Translations under genes and position numbers: made by a program
From: Chelatococcus albus
GTDB lineage: Bacteria > Pseudomonadota > Alphaproteobacteria > Rhizobiales > Beijerinckiaceae
Assembly: GCF_030067675.1 (NCBI RefSeq)
Contig: NZ_JASJEV010000001.1
Coordinates: forward strand, 1 to 64,000
Direction of reading: 5' to 3'
Length of the DNA: 64,000 nt
The notes under the pieces: model-generated
Databases searched by the model: none
The model's input: only the letters and a program-made list of their open reading frames with translations
What the model was told of the DNA's origin: nothing
Part shown: piece after piece, positions 30,708-41,219 of the stretch
Numbering within the stretch: the first letter of the stretch is position 1
How the letters are laid out: every line of letters begins with the position of its first letter

Positions 30708-32582
30708 TTGGACGTCGGTTCGCAGGAGGGGCGGGCCGCTCTCGCGAGCGCCCCGGGCCGGGCCGGGCGCCAGGTGGCGCACGGGCCGTGGCTCGCCTTC
30801 GCCGCCTCCGTCGTCATTCTGCTCGTCGGCGGCGTGTGGCTCGCGGGCCATGTCGCGCGGGAGCGCGCGCTCGCGCAGGTCGAGGCCCGCGGCCGCGCCG
30901 CCGCCGCTCTCGACGTCGCCGTGCTGCGGAGCGAGCTCGAGAAGCAGCGCTCGCTGCCTGCGGTGCTTGCCGCCGACCCCGACGTGATCGCCGCCCTCGA
31001 CACGGCCGAGGCGGCGAAGATCATCGCGCTCAACCCGAAGCTCGAACATCTGAGCGCCGGCACGCGCGCCGCCGTCATCTATCTGCTCGACCGGCACGGT
31101 ATGACCGTCGCGGCGAGCAACTGGCGCGAGCCGACGAGTTTCGTCGGCAACGACTACAGCTTCCGTCCCTATTTTCGCCGGGCGATGGAAACCGGCACCG
31201 GTGAGCATTTCGCCCTCGGCACGGTGAGCGGGCGCCCGGGGCTCTACATTTCCCGCCGCGTCGAGGGAGCGGGCGGGGCGCTCGGCGTCATCGTCGTCAA
31301 GGTGGAGTTCGACGCCGTCGAGGAGGACTGGCGCCGGCTCGGGGAGCCGGTCTACGTCACCGACCGGCGGAACATCGTCCTCGTCACCAGCGTGCCCGAA
31401 TGGCGCTTCCTGACGCTGACGCCGATCGCGCCCGACGCCCCGGCCGAAATCCGTGCCAGCCTCCAGTTCGGCGGCGCGCCCCTGTCCCGACTGCCGCCGC
31501 GGCCGGCGGCGCTCGCGGGCCGGGAGGACGCGGTCGAGGCTGTGCTGCCCGGGGCGCGGGCGCCCGCAGGCTATCTCGATCTCGCGCTGCCGGTGCCGTC
31601 CACCCCCTGGACCCTGCACCTGCTCGGCTCGACCGAGCCTGCGGTGCGCGGCGCCATGGCGGCGGCGCAACTGGGCACGGCGCTCCTCGTCATCCTCGCC
31701 GCGGGTGCGGCCGGCATCATGCTCTACCGACGTCAGCGCGCGGCCGCCACCGCGGCGGCGGCCCTTGTCGCCCGCGCCGAGCTGGAGCGGCAGGTCGCGG
31801 CCCGCACCGTCGAGCTGTCCGCCGCCAACGAGCGCCTCGTTCACGAGATGGAGGAGCGGCGGCGGGCGGAGACCGAGCTGCAGACCCTTCAGGACGAGCT
31901 GGTGCAGGCCAACAAGCTCGCCCTCCTGGGGCAGATCGCGGCGGGCGTTGCCCACGAGATCAACCAGCCGGTGGCGACGATCCGCACCTATGCCGACAAT
32001 GCGGCGCTCTTCCTCGCGCGCGGGGAGGCGGCGCCGGCGCGCGACAATCTCGCGACCATCGCGGGGCTGACCGAACGCATCGGCCGCATCACGGACGAGC
32101 TGCGCGCCTTCTCGCGCAAGGCGACGGGGCGTGTGGGTGCGGCAAGTGTTGCGGAGGCGATTGACGGCGCCCTGCTCCTCGTGGGCAGCCGCCTGCGCCA
32201 GCAGGGTGTGACGCTGACGCGGGAAGCGATGCCCGCGGGCCTTGCGGTCGTGGCCGAGCGCGTGCGCCTCGAACAGGTGCTCGTCAATCTCCTGCAGAAC
32301 GCGCTCGACGCCTTGGTGGGCCGGCCCGATCCGCGGATCGGTGTCGCCGTCGAGGCCGGGCACGAGAGCGTCCACATCAGCGTCCGCGACAACGGCCCGG
32401 GCATCGCCTCCGAGGTCATGGCGGCGCTCTTCACGCCCTTCCGCACCACCAAACCGTCCGGCCTCGGGCTCGGCCTCGTGATCTCCCACGACATCGTCGC
32501 CGAGTTCGGCGGGGAGCTCGTGGGCCGGAGCGAGCCCGGCGGAGGTGCCGTTTTCACCATCAGCCTGAAGAGGTCCACATGA
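30708..32582 (+). CDS. dctB: C4-dicarboxylate sensor histidine kinase DctB
   Basis: A 624-aa sensor kinase. Membrane helices near 25-47 and 310-335 enclose a periplasmic double-PAS sensor ([27 protein letters not shown] is the typical dicarboxylate-binding segment). A coiled coil follows, then the dimerisation/phospho-acceptor helix [20 protein letters not shown] with His about 416 and the ATPase motifs [25 protein letters not shown]. The TTG start at 30708 is supported by GGGAGG 5 bases upstream. Its stop overlaps the dctD ATG (ATGA). It phosphorylates DctD in response to periplasmic C4-dicarboxylates. Confidence 0.93.
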   Translation: MDVGSQEGRAALASAPGRAGRQVAHGPWLAFAASVVILLVGGVWLAGHVARERALAQVEARGRAAAALDVAVLRSELEKQRSLPAVLAADPDVIAALDTAEAAKIIALNPKLEHLSAGTRAAVIYLLDRHGMTVAASNWREPTSFVGNDYSFRPYFRRAMETGTGEHFALGTVSGRPGLYISRRVEGAGGALGVIVVKVEFDAVEEDWRRLGEPVYVTDRRNIVLVTSVPEWRFLTLTPIAPDAPAEIRASLQFGGAPLSRLPPRPAALAGREDAVEAVLPGARAPAGYLDLALPVPSTPWTLHLLGSTEPAVRGAMAAAQLGTALLVILAAGAAGIMLYRRQRAAATAAAALVARAELERQVAARTVELSAANERLVHEMEERRRAETELQTLQDELVQANKLALLGQIAAGVAHEINQPVATIRTYADNAALFLARGEAAPARDNLATIAGLTERIGRITDELRAFSRKATGRVGAASVAEAIDGALLLVGSRLRQQGVTLTREAMPAGLAVVAERVRLEQVLVNLLQNALDALVGRPDPRIGVAVEAGHESVHISVRDNGPGIASEVMAALFTPFRTTKPSGLGLGLVISHDIVAEFGGELVGRSEPGGGAVFTISLKRST

Positions 32583-33922
32583 GCGAGCCCTGCCGCCGCG
32601 TCGCCTTCGTCGACGACGACGAGGACCTGCGCCGCGCCAACGTGCAGAGCCTCGAACTCGCCGGATTCGAGGCACTGCCCTTCGCCGGTGCCGAGGAGGC
32701 GCTTGCCACCGTCGGCGCGGATTTTCCCGGCATCGTCGTCAGCGACATCCGCATGCCGCGCATGGACGGGCTGCAGCTCTTCGCACGCCTCAAGACCGTC
32801 GATCCCGACCTGCCGGTCATCCTCGTCACCGGCCACGGCGACATAGCCATGGCGGTCGAGGCCATGCGCGAGGGCGTCTACGATTTCGTCGCCAAGCCCT
32901 ATGCCGCCGAGCGGCTCGTGGCCAGCGTGCGGCGTGCGCTCGAGAAGCGAGAGCTCGTCCTCGAGAACCGCAGGCTGCGCCGCGCCGTCGAGCGCGCCGC
33001 CGAGGACCTGCCGCTCATCGGCGACACTCCGGCCATGGAGCGGCTGCGCCACACGATCCGCCATATCGCCGACGCCGATGTCGACGTGCTTGTCGAGGGC
33101 GAGACCGGCACCGGCAAGGAGGTCGTGGCCGGCCAACTCCACCGCCTGAGCCGCCGGCGCGATCGCCCCTTCGTCGCCGTCAATTGCGGTGCCCTGCCGG
33201 AAAGCGTCATCGAGAGCGAGCTCTTCGGCCACGAGCCCGGAGCCTTCACCGGCGCCCAGCGCAAGCGCATCGGCCGCATCGAACACGCAGACGGCGGCAC
33301 GCTCTTCCTCGACGAGATCGAGAGCATGCCCGCTTCCCTGCAGGTCAGGCTCTTACGCGTGCTCGAAGCGCGCGAAGTGACGCCACTCGGCACCAACGAG
33401 GTGAGGCCGGTGGACCTGCGCGTCGTGGCCGCGACCAAGGTCGATCTCGGCGACCCGGCGCGCCGCGCCGATTTCCGCGAGGATCTCTTCTACCGCCTCA
33501 ATGTCGTGACGATCCGCATCCCGCCCCTGCGCGAGCGGCGGGCCGACGTGCCGCTGCTCTTTGCCCATTTCCTCACCCGGGCGGCCGAGCGCTTCCGGAG
33601 CGAGCCGCCGGCGGTGACGGAGGCCGTCCGCCGCCGCCTCCTCGAACACGACTGGCCGGGCAACGTGCGCGAGCTTGCGCATTTCGCCGAACGGGTCGCC
33701 CTCGGCCTCGCTGAGGACGGGCCTGCCGCCCGTGCGGCGGCCGGCACGAGCCTGCCGCAGCGGATCGAGGCCTATGAGGCGGAGCTGATCCGTGAGGCGC
33801 TCGCGGCCAACGGCGGTGACGTGCGCTCGACGATCGAGGCGCTCGGCATTCCCCGCAAGACCTTCTACGACAAGCTCGCCCGCCACGGCATCGACCGCGG
33901 CCGCTACGCCAGGGACCGGTGA
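32579..33922 (+). CDS. dctD: sigma-54-dependent response regulator DctD
   Basis: A 447-aa NtrC-family activator. The receiver domain (about 8-120) has the acidic FVDDDED cluster, phospho-acceptor Asp about 56 in [10 protein letters not shown] and Lys in VAKPY. The AAA+ domain has GETGTGKE (Walker A), [15 protein letters not shown] (the GAFTGA loop that contacts sigma-54) and [10 protein letters not shown] (Walker B). A Fis-type helix-turn-helix ([27 protein letters not shown]) closes the protein. It should bind the inverted repeat at 30641-30660 and drive dctA. Confidence 0.95.
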   Translation: MSEPCRRVAFVDDDEDLRRANVQSLELAGFEALPFAGAEEALATVGADFPGIVVSDIRMPRMDGLQLFARLKTVDPDLPVILVTGHGDIAMAVEAMREGVYDFVAKPYAAERLVASVRRALEKRELVLENRRLRRAVERAAEDLPLIGDTPAMERLRHTIRHIADADVDVLVEGETGTGKEVVAGQLHRLSRRRDRPFVAVNCGALPESVIESELFGHEPGAFTGAQRKRIGRIEHADGGTLFLDEIESMPASLQVRLLRVLEAREVTPLGTNEVRPVDLRVVAATKVDLGDPARRADFREDLFYRLNVVTIRIPPLRERRADVPLLFAHFLTRAAERFRSEPPAVTEAVRRRLLEHDWPGNVRELAHFAERVALGLAEDGPAARAAAGTSLPQRIEAYEAELIREALAANGGDVRSTIEALGIPRKTFYDKLARHGIDRGRYARDR

Positions 33923-34453
33923 AACCGGAAATGGGATCGCGGGGAGCCGGACCCCTGCCTGCCGGGCCACCGCAGTTCCGCCTGCGGGGCAGGGGCGAAC
34001 GGCAGCGTCGGTCCTGGCAGGTTGCCCAACATCCCTCCCATCGTGTCCGGGACTTCACGTCGACGTGCGGCGCGTGATCGGCATCGGGCGCTGGCCTTGC
34101 AATCGGAGGGCCAGCCGGCGCGTCGACCAAGGCCCGGCTGTCCCGTTGAAAGGACCTGAACATCAGGTTGAGGAAAGCGGCTTCAGGCCATTGAAAAATA
34201 ATAAAATGTTCTGAGTTGATTGCGGGTTTGGCCGCGGGTCCAGGTCATCGGGCCATCGCTCTCCTGGCGGTCCATTTCCGGGGACGGACGATGTCGCAGG
34301 GAGCGAGTGTCGAGGCCCGGCGCGACGGGAGACGGCTCGCCGCCGCCTACGATGACACCGGATGCTCAAATCGAGGGTTGCCAGCCGCCGCATATTGGAC
34401 TTTCGTATTAGGCAAGAGCCCGCAAGAGGCGGCCCGCGAAGAGGGAGGTCGTC
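33923..34453. other. intergenic region, no gene recognised
   Basis: About 530 bases after dctD. It contains an AT-rich patch near 34190-34215 that may be a promoter for the small genes downstream. No credible coding frame, repeat or RNA structure was found. Confidence 0.4.
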
Positions 34454-34669
34454 ATGGGATCGGTCAACGACTCTGTCCCGGAAATCACCATCGAGGAAGC
34501 GCTGGCCGAGCCTATCGTTCGACTCGTCATGGCAAGTGACGGAGTGCGTCCCGAGGAATTGCTGGCACTGAGGGAAGGCGTCGATCGCCCCCCAACCGGT
34601 CGCGGCGGACCAGCCGATGCCGCCTCCAAGGCACGGCGGCCGTCGCCCATGGATCAGCAGGCGGCGTGA
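34454..34669 (+). CDS. small hypothetical protein, 71 aa
   Basis: A short frame with an ATG preceded by GGGAGG at good spacing. The first 45 residues (MGSVNDSVPEITIEEALAEP, then VRLVMASDGVRPEELLALR) look like an amphipathic helical protein, while the tail is low-complexity and Ala/Arg-rich. No function is recognised. It is followed on the same strand by another small unknown gene. Confidence 0.45.
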   Translation: MGSVNDSVPEITIEEALAEPIVRLVMASDGVRPEELLALREGVDRPPTGRGGPADAASKARRPSPMDQQAA

Positions 34670-34824
34670 TCAGCCGTCCGGTCGCTGCGCAGCGCCTCCC
34701 CGATGCCGGAAACGGCGGTGACGGTCGCTGCATCGCAGACGCCGAAGAGCGCAGCTCCTCTTGTCGACGCACGAGCCTCCGCGGGCGCCGGGTGAAGCCG
34801 CAGCCCTGAACAGTGGAGGGTATC

Positions 34825-35274
34825 ATGGAGCACCGGACACTCGACGAACTCAGCCGCGTGGCTGATACGGGCCCGCTGCCCGAGGCTCGCCCCCGCATGT
34901 CGAGGCGCGAGCGCCTCGAGCGCTGGGCATCCCTGTTGGAGTCGTTCGACGGCCGCCTGCTGCCGCTCGAGAGGATCGAATTCGTTCCGTGGCACGAGCG
35001 CATGCACATGCGTCGGGACAGTTCGCCGCTCGTCGTCGCCTTCAACGATCCGGTCCTTCGAGAGGAAGGGCTCGCCAGCGACGAGTTCGGTGCGGCGCTC
35101 GACTTCTTCGGGCTCACGCAAGGGCAGGGACATCGCCTCTTGTGTGACTGCCACTATCACGGCGGCATGACCGGAAAGGAAACCGCCGAACGTCTGCGCG
35201 TGATCGCCGGTGGCGGCATCGTCGGTCTGCTGTGGCGGCAGGTTCGACAGCTCGCGGCGAAATGGGTCGGATAG
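34825..35274 (+). CDS. hypothetical protein, 149 aa
   Basis: The ATG at 34825 follows a GGAGGG ribosome site at 34815-34820. The protein is acidic to neutral, with LDELSRVADTGPLPEARPRMSRRERLERWASLL at the start and CDCHYHGGMTGKETAERLRVI near the end. The Cys-x-Cys-x-Tyr-His pair could bind metal, but this is only suggestive. No domain is recognised. It is a single gene with no close partners besides the 71-aa frame upstream. Confidence 0.65.
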   Translation: MEHRTLDELSRVADTGPLPEARPRMSRRERLERWASLLESFDGRLLPLERIEFVPWHERMHMRRDSSPLVVAFNDPVLREEGLASDEFGAALDFFGLTQGQGHRLLCDCHYHGGMTGKETAERLRVIAGGGIVGLLWRQVRQLAAKWVG

Positions 35275-35486
35275 GGTCGTTCGTCGTGTGCGGCCGCCTT
35301 CCCGTCCATTCCGCGATGTCATGTCTCGGTGCGTGACCGGTCAGTGGCCCGTCCCGCTGACGCGCCGGGTGGGGGAGGAAGAGCCAGCCATAGCCGGCCG
35401 AGGCGCCGGGCACAGGCGTCTCGGCCGAGCCGTTCTCGACCAGCGGAATCCCGGGCGATCGGCCGCCGCCCCGCCTCGTCCGCTTT

Positions 35487-35825
35487 TCAGTAGGGATCGC
35501 TCTCCTCGAGCACTTCCTGGCCCATCAGGACACATTGGCCGGGAATCTGCGCATAGATGAGCCGCATGCGGTAATCGGTCTTGTAGATCGCACCGGGCAC
35601 CTCGATCACGTCGAAACGTCCGTTGCCGCGCAGCGCCTTGATGGTGCCGATCGACTTCACCCGGTCCTTGAAGACCTCCGCGCGGTCGTCCTCGTCGCTC
35701 TGGAATTTGAGGAGTTTCAGCGCCTGCTGCGCAGCCTGCGATGCGCATGGGTGCACGGGCTTGGCCGCGGCTGGTGCTGTGGCCGTGAGGAGGGCCAGCA
35801 TCACGCTGGCGAGCGGAATGCGCAT
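35487..35825 (-). CDS. small secreted protein of unknown function, 112 aa
   Basis: The N-terminus MRIPLASVMLALLTATAPAAA is a clear signal peptide with an AxA-type cleavage site. The mature part of about 90 residues has two cysteines (HPCASQ and PGQCVLMG) that could form a disulfide and a regular beta-rich pattern (FDVIEVPGAIYKTDYRMRLIYAQI). GGAG lies about 8 bases before the ATG. Probably periplasmic. No family is recognised. Confidence 0.75.
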   Translation of the reverse strand: MRIPLASVMLALLTATAPAAAKPVHPCASQAAQQALKLLKFQSDEDDRAEVFKDRVKSIGTIKALRGNGRFDVIEVPGAIYKTDYRMRLIYAQIPGQCVLMGQEVLEESDPY

Positions 35826-36094
35826 CGTGATCTCCGAAAATGGATGCCTCGACCGTCAAGGTGCGCGGCGGGGCGCGCGGTGCAGCGTCGAGCCCGATTG
35901 CGCCCGTCGGAACCGCGGCAGCGCCGGTCCGGCATCAGGGGGTAACAGGGGACGCTGCGGCGGGCAAGGCCCGCCTCCGGGCTCGTTCGCCGTGATCGCG
36001 TCGACGATGGCCGGCGGTCGAGGGCCGCCGTCGTTTCGGGCAACCTCGACGGCAGCGAGCTCCCTGGTGCGGGAGGCGTGCATGGCACCGGGGC

Positions 36095-37018
36095 TCAGGA
36101 ACCGCCGGTTTCGATGCGCACGATGACGCGCTGGCCGAGCAGGAGCTCGGCGGTGCCGGCATCGAAGGCGACCACCACTTCCACGACGCGCACGTCCGAG
36201 CGCTCGCGCGTGTCGTAGACGGTCGTGCGCCGGGGCGCGAAGGCACGGCCGACGCGCTGCACCGCACCCCGGAAGCGCTGACGCTCGTCGGGCTCGAGCG
36301 CGATCTCGACGGCTTGCCCGGCCTTGACGAGGGCAGCCGACTGCTCCTCGATCTCGGCGCGTACCAGGAGAGGCGTGGCCGGCGCCAGCCAGAACAGGGT
36401 CGTGACGTTGAGGGTCGAGATGCCGTCGCCGGGCCGGGCGAGGCGGCGGACCACAACGCCATCCAGGGGCGCCCGCACGATGCGCTGTTCCACTTCGAGC
36501 TCGGCGGATTGGAGCTTGGCCTCCGCGAGCCCGACGGCGGCCTGTTGCAGCTCGAGCTCGGCCTCGGCGGCGTGCACCTGGTCGCGCTGGGCATCGAGGA
36601 GCTTGGCGGCGGCCGTCTTTCCGGCGACGAGCGGCTCGAGCCGTGCAACTTCGCGCCTGGCCGCCGCCAGCCGGAGCTCGATCGGCTTCAGGCCGGCGCG
36701 AGCCTGGGCGAGCTCGGCGGCGGCAACGGCTGCCTGCACGCGCGGGATGCGGTCGTCGATCCGGGCGAGGACGGCATCGCGCTTCACCGCCTGGCCTTCC
36801 TCGGCCAGCACCTCACGGACGACGCCGTCGCGCGCGGCGGCGATCTGGATGAGGCCGCCGTCGACGTCGACGATGCCGCGGGCGACGACGACCGGAGCGG
36901 GCCGGCCTCCCCCCTGGACCGTTGCCGGGCCCGCGACGGCGCCGTCGACGGCAAGGAGGAGGGCAAGGGCGAGAGCGGCTGCGCGCCCCATGGCGGAAGG
37001 GTGTCGGCGCAATGTCAT
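36095..37018 (-). CDS. HlyD/RND-type periplasmic adaptor
   Basis: A 307-aa membrane-fusion protein with an N-terminal signal or anchor (MGRAAALALALLLAVDGAVA), a biotinyl-lipoyl-like half (GVVREVLAEEGQAVKRDAVLARID), a long coiled-coil hairpin (about 95-180, rich in AAELAQARAGL and QQAAVGLAEAKL), the second lipoyl half (RIVRAPLDGVVVRRLARPGD) and beta-barrel. It resembles DevB/HlyD partners of FtsX-type ABC exporters. It is the last gene of the TetR, FtsX permease, ATPase, adaptor operon, 13 bases after the ATPase stop. An outer-membrane TolC must be supplied from elsewhere. Confidence 0.87.
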   Translation of the reverse strand: MTLRRHPSAMGRAAALALALLLAVDGAVAGPATVQGGGRPAPVVVARGIVDVDGGLIQIAAARDGVVREVLAEEGQAVKRDAVLARIDDRIPRVQAAVAAAELAQARAGLKPIELRLAAARREVARLEPLVAGKTAAAKLLDAQRDQVHAAEAELELQQAAVGLAEAKLQSAELEVEQRIVRAPLDGVVVRRLARPGDGISTLNVTTLFWLAPATPLLVRAEIEEQSAALVKAGQAVEIALEPDERQRFRGAVQRVGRAFAPRRTTVYDTRERSDVRVVEVVVAFDAGTAELLLGQRVIVRIETGGS

Positions 37019-37031
37019 TTGCAAGGGCTCG

Positions 37032-37790
37032 TCAATAGGGGGAGTGCCCGGAAGGGGCGGCCGGGGCCGGGCCGTCGGCGGTGATGCGCCCGTCCTCCAT
37101 GCGCAGCAGCCGATCGGCATGGGCGACGAGGCGCGGGTCGTGCGTGACGCAGAGCACGGTGGCGCCGCGCTCGCGCGCCGCACGGTGCAGGAGGCCGACG
37201 ACGACCTGTCCGTTCTCCTTGTCGAGCGCGGAGGTGGGCTCGTCGGCGAAGACGAGGGCGGGGTCCTTGACGAAGGCGCGGGCGACGGCGACGCGCTGCT
37301 TCTGGCCGCCGGAGAGCTCCGACGGGCGCAGGCCGGCCTGCGGGCCGAGGCCGACGTCGCACAGGGCGGCGTAAGCCTGCTCCACGGCGGCGCGGCCGGT
37401 GACGCCCGCGTAGTTCAGCGGCAGCATCACCTGCTCGAGGGCCGTCAAGGCGCCGAACAGGTTGAAGCCCTGGAAGACGAAGCCGCAGTGAGCCAGGCGG
37501 AAGGCGTCGAGACCGTCGTCGTCGAGGTCCCACAGTGCCGTGCCGAGCACCTCGACAGACCCCGCGTCGGGGCGCAGCAGCCCCGAGAGCACGGCAAGCA
37601 GGGTCGACTTGCCGCAGCCCGAAGGGCCCATGATGAGGGTCAGCTCGCCAGGGTGGATGGCGATGTCGATCGCCTTGAGGACGTGGTTGCGCGCGGCACC
37701 GGCGCCGAACGACTTGTCGACGCCGCGCGCCGTCACGGCCGGCGTCGCTCGGGTCGCATCAGGGGACGGGACGAGAGCGTGCATGGTCAT
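37032..37790 (-). CDS. ABC exporter ATPase, DevA/LolD/MacB type
   Basis: A 252-aa ATPase with Walker A GPSGCGKST, Q-loop GFVFQGFNLF, signature LSGGQKQRVAVARAFV, Walker B LVFADEPTSALDKENG and the switch His in VTHDPRLV. The spacing and the phrase VFQ-x-F-x-L-x-x-x-L-T-A-L-E-Q-V match the MacB/LolD/DevA class that works with FtsX-type permeases. Start at 37790 overlaps the permease stop (ATGA); a second ATG lies two codons on. Confidence 0.93.
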   Translation of the reverse strand: MTMHALVPSPDATRATPAVTARGVDKSFGAGAARNHVLKAIDIAIHPGELTLIMGPSGCGKSTLLAVLSGLLRPDAGSVEVLGTALWDLDDDGLDAFRLAHCGFVFQGFNLFGALTALEQVMLPLNYAGVTGRAAVEQAYAALCDVGLGPQAGLRPSELSGGQKQRVAVARAFVKDPALVFADEPTSALDKENGQVVVGLLHRAARERGATVLCVTHDPRLVAHADRLLRMEDGRITADGPAPAAPSGHSPY

Positions 37791-38998
37791 CGGAGCAGCT
37801 CCGCCGGTTCGGTGCGGTAGAGCGGCCTCAGGGAGAAGAGGCCGGAGACGAGGGCCACGGCCAGCGTGAAGGCGGCCGTCCCCACCATGCTCCACCAGGG
37901 GAAGGCGATCGCGACCGTGGCGGCCGCAGCGAGCGCTGCGACCACCCAGGTGGTTACGGCAGTCACGAGGAGGCCCGCCAGGCCCACCCAGAGGGACTGC
38001 TCCATGACGACGCGCCGCAAGGCCCGCACGGGCACGCCGAGCGCGCGCAGCGTGGCATACTCCCGCAGCGACGTGAGGATGGCGCCGCGCAGCGTCTGAC
38101 TGGTGATGGCGATGCCGACGATGAGGCCGAGCAGGGCGGAAAAGCCGAATCCGGCTCCGGCTCCGGATTCGATCAACCAGTAGAGCTGCGTCATGACCGA
38201 CAGTTCGTCGGGCTTCAGCACCTTGAACTCATCGCCCGACGACAGGGCCTGCAGCTGCTCCTGCACGGCGTCCACGGCATCCGGGCTCTGCAGTTTGATG
38301 AGGAAATAGCTCTGCGTTTCCGCTCCGCTGCCGGGGGACGTGCTCAGCGAGGCGACGGTCGCCTTGGACGCGAAGACATTGGCGCCGCCGATCGCTCGCA
38401 TGCCGCTCGTCGTGCCGACAACGCGCACGCGCCGGCCGTTGATCTCCGCGATGTCGCCGACCCCGACCCCGAGCTTTGCGAGGTCGATCTCGTCGACGAT
38501 GACGGCCCCGACCTCCCGCAGCGCGAGCCGCTTGGCCTCGTCGAAATCGCGCGGAAGGCTCAGCGAACCGTCGGTCACGTCGAAGCCGGTGACCAAGACG
38601 AGCACCTTGCCGCCGCCCGGTCCGCGCCAGTCGCCACCAGTGATGGCCATGGACTGCACGGTGGCGACGGCGGGATGAGCGCGCAGGCGCATCTCGATGC
38701 GCGCCGGCATGTCGCGCGCCAGGTCGAAGGAGAGCGTCTTGCCCTCGACGACCCACAGGTCGGCGCGCGCCCTGTCCACCACCTGTGTGGCCGTTGCGAA
38801 CATGCCGACAAGCAGCCCCACCTGCACGATGACGAGCAGGCCCGAGAACGCGACAGCGAGGACCGCGGCGAGGTAGCGCTTCCACTCGTAGAGCAGGCTC
38901 GACCGGGCGAGCGACACGGTGCCCGGATGCGGTGGCACCTTCGGCGCCACAGGGAGCGTGGTGCCCGTCGGACCGGGCTGGCGCAGCGCGATCGTCAC
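37787..38998 (-). CDS. FtsX-like ABC exporter permease, DevC type
   Basis: A 403-aa permease with one N-terminal helix (RYLAAVLAVAFSGLLVIVQVGLLVGMF), a large periplasmic domain (about 60-270) and three C-terminal helices, ending in RPLYRTEPAELLR, the usual FtsX-domain terminus. This MacB-like topology fits mechanotransmission, not channel transport. The GTG at 38998 overlaps the TetR stop (GTGA). With the ATPase and HlyD-like adaptor it would expel a hydrophobic compound, lipid or drug. Confidence 0.9.
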   Translation of the reverse strand: MTIALRQPGPTGTTLPVAPKVPPHPGTVSLARSSLLYEWKRYLAAVLAVAFSGLLVIVQVGLLVGMFATATQVVDRARADLWVVEGKTLSFDLARDMPARIEMRLRAHPAVATVQSMAITGGDWRGPGGGKVLVLVTGFDVTDGSLSLPRDFDEAKRLALREVGAVIVDEIDLAKLGVGVGDIAEINGRRVRVVGTTSGMRAIGGANVFASKATVASLSTSPGSGAETQSYFLIKLQSPDAVDAVQEQLQALSSGDEFKVLKPDELSVMTQLYWLIESGAGAGFGFSALLGLIVGIAITSQTLRGAILTSLREYATLRALGVPVRALRRVVMEQSLWVGLAGLLVTAVTTWVVAALAAAATVAIAFPWWSMVGTAAFTLAVALVSGLFSLRPLYRTEPAELLR

Positions 38999-39612
38999 GT
39001 GCGCCCTCCGGTCGTGGCACGCAGGGGACGCAGATAGGCGGCGAGCATGCGGCGCAGCTCGGCGAGATTGGCCTCGAAGTCGAAGGCGTCGTCGAAGCCG
39101 CGGCGCCAGAAAACCCCTTCGATCGTGCCGAGGATGACGGTCGCCGCGGCGCGCGCGTCCAGGTCGGCAACGAGGCGACCTTCGTCCCGCGCCCGTTCGA
39201 GCAGGGAGGAGAAGCGGTCGATCACCTCGCGGTCGAGCGCGACATAGACCTTGCGCATGGCCGGGTTCCGGCAGGCTTCGACGGCGATCTCCAGCCCGAT
39301 GACGAACTCCGCATTGTCCTCCCGCCTGAGATAGTGCTCGACGGTCGCAAGGAGCTCGCCGACCAGATCCTCGGCCCTTTCGAGGGCCGCGACGGCCGCC
39401 AGCGTTTCGCGCCTCTCCTCCTCGGCGAAGGCGTCGAGGATCGCATCCTTGGAGCGGACGTAGTGATAGAGATTGGCGACGCTCATCCCGGCTTCCGCCG
39501 CGATGTCGGGCATGGTGGCGTTCTGCAGGCCCTTGCGAATGAAGACGCGCATCGCCGCCGCGAGGATCCGGGCGCGCCGGTCGGCATGCAGTTCCTGGTT
39601 GGGGCGGCGCAT
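38995..39612 (-). CDS. TetR-family transcriptional repressor of exporter operon
   Basis: A 205-aa regulator. The N-terminal helix-turn-helix is RARILAAAMRVFIRKGLQNATMPDIAAEAGMSVANLYHYVRSKDAIL, a textbook TetR domain. The C-terminal ligand domain is of the size seen in drug-responsive members. It is the first gene of its own operon and is coupled to the permease by a GTGA overlap, so autoregulation is expected. A perfect 20-bp palindrome at 39641-39660 lies 28 bases upstream of its start codon. Confidence 0.92.
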   Translation of the reverse strand: MRRPNQELHADRRARILAAAMRVFIRKGLQNATMPDIAAEAGMSVANLYHYVRSKDAILDAFAEEERRETLAAVAALERAEDLVGELLATVEHYLRREDNAEFVIGLEIAVEACRNPAMRKVYVALDREVIDRFSSLLERARDEGRLVADLDARAAATVILGTIEGVFWRRGFDDAFDFEANLAELRRMLAAYLRPLRATTGGRT

Positions 39613-39640
39613 CTCGGCTCTGATTTATCGAATACTCATT

Positions 39641-39660
39641 TATCGAATGAACATTCGATA
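39641..39660. promoter_or_regulatory. TetR-type operator palindrome
   Basis: TATCGAATG and CATTCGATA are perfect inverted repeats with an AA centre. A third copy of the half-site, TATCGAATA, lies in direct orientation at 39626-39634, 15 bases away on the gene side, so two dimers or a sliding site are possible. Confidence 0.78.
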
Positions 39661-39758
39661 TACGATGGAGTATCCCGGTCCGCAAGTTGCCTGGATCACG
39701 CGCCTTGCGAAAATGTTACGAGCGCCTGCGCCGGCGTCCGCTGCCCGGCAGGGGTGAT

Positions 39759-41128
39759 CTAGCCGCTCACATGCGGTGAATGGCCTTCCGGCCTCGCGAG
39801 CATCTTCGCCAGCATGCCGAGGGCACGCGCGAGGTCGGCGAGCGGTGGTCCTCCAAGGCAGAGGCGAATGCCGCTCTCCACCCGGTCCGGAGCGGTGGCG
39901 ATGGCGCCCGGCGGCGTGACGGCGATGCCGGTGGCCGCGGCGGCCAGCGTCACCTGCTCGGCGCGCGCACGGGTCATCGGCAGCCAGACATGGAAGCCGT
40001 CGCGACTCGGATGAACCATGGCCTCGCCCAGGACCGAGGCGGCGAGCGAACGCCGGCGCGCCGCCTCTACGCGGATGGACGCAGTGACCACCGCCGCGAT
40101 GCCATCGGCCAGCCATTGCTCCATCACCACGCAGGAGAGGGGCGAGACCATGAGCGCCGTCGCCCTCAGCACGGTCTCCGCCTGCTCGACGAGGCCCGGT
40201 GGCGGCGCCAGCACGCCGATCCTGAGCCCGGGGCTCAGCGTTTTCGACAGGCCGTTGACGTAGAAGGTCCGCTCCGGCGCCAGCATGGCAAGGGGCGGCG
40301 CGCCCGCAGTCGCGGCCAGGGCATAGACGTCGTCCTCGATGATCGTCACGTCGTGGGCGCGGCAGAGCTTCACGATCGCCCGCGCCGCGCTTCGCTCATC
40401 GTGGCGGTCGTCGGGTTGTGCATGGTGGGGGTGACGTAGAGCCCGATGGGGGTTCGGTCGCAGGTCGCAAGCGCGGCCTCCAGCGCCTCCGGAACGATGC
40501 CCTCCCCATCGATCGTCAGGCGGCGCAGCCGGTAGCCCGCGTGGCGGGCGAGGGCGATCGCGCCCGGATAGGTCAGTGCCTCGGTCAGGATCGTCCCGCC
40601 TGGGCCGCAGGCCACGCCGAAGGCCACCGACAAGGCCTGCTGCGCGCCGTTCGTCAGGAGGAGCCGCGAGGCATCGGCTTCCATCCCCAGAGGCGCCAAC
40701 CAGCGCGACATCAGACGGCGATGCTCGTCGTGGCCGGCGGCGGGGGGATAGAGGGTGAAGAGATGCGGATCGAGATTCCTCGCCGCGGCGATGAGCGTTT
40801 TCGCCAGCACCCGTTCGCTCAGCATGGCGGGCGGCGTGTTGATGGAAAGGTCGATGACCGGGCAGTTGCGCGCGGCGATCGCCGCCATGAAGGTGCCGTG
40901 TCCCTTGACGCTGCGGGTCAGGCCGCGCCGCTCCAGCACGCCATAGGCCTTCGTCACCGTGCCGATGCCGATCCCGAGCCGCCAGGCGAGGTCGCGGTGC
41001 GCGGGCAGCCGTGCGCCAGCCTCCAGGCGGCCTTCAATGATGTCGTCGGCCAGCGCCGCCACCAGCCGTTCGGAGGGAGGCGCGGCTATGTCGGCAAGGC
41101 GTGGATGCCAGGGAGATGCGATACGCAT
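39759..41128 (-). pseudogene. MocR/PdxR-type GntR-aminotransferase regulator, frameshifted
   Basis: The first frame (41128-40370) carries a GntR winged helix (LVAALADDIIEGRLEAGARLPAHRDLAWRLGIGIGTVTKAYGVLERRGL) and the first half of an aminotransferase-like domain. The second frame (40373-39759) carries the rest, including the PLP-lysine motif NGLSKTLSPGLRIG. They are joined through one extra base in a run of G and C near 40375-40385; removing it gives a continuous protein of about 455 aa with EARRAIVKLCRAHDV. This is either a recent mutation or an assembly error. It is divergent from a LysE-type exporter, which such regulators often control. Confidence 0.8.
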
Positions 41129-41219
41129 GATCGATCATGTCTCAAAAAGTGTCACATCTCCCCTAGGGTGACGGCAAGCCGCCTTCGCCGGCCGAAACTG
41201 TTCCTCGGGCTGAAAGAGC

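Noticed and set aside
30402-32675. upstream extension of the dctA frame through the dctB gene
   Set aside because: The frame is open for 1209 codons, but only the last 451 residues are a DctA protein; the rest is antisense to dctB. The start at 30401 has a good ribosome site and the sigma-54 promoter lies inside the extension.
41129-41219. riboswitch in the LysE leader
   Set aside because: Only 91 bases are available between divergent start codons and no convincing stem arrangement of a known lysine or other riboswitch was seen.
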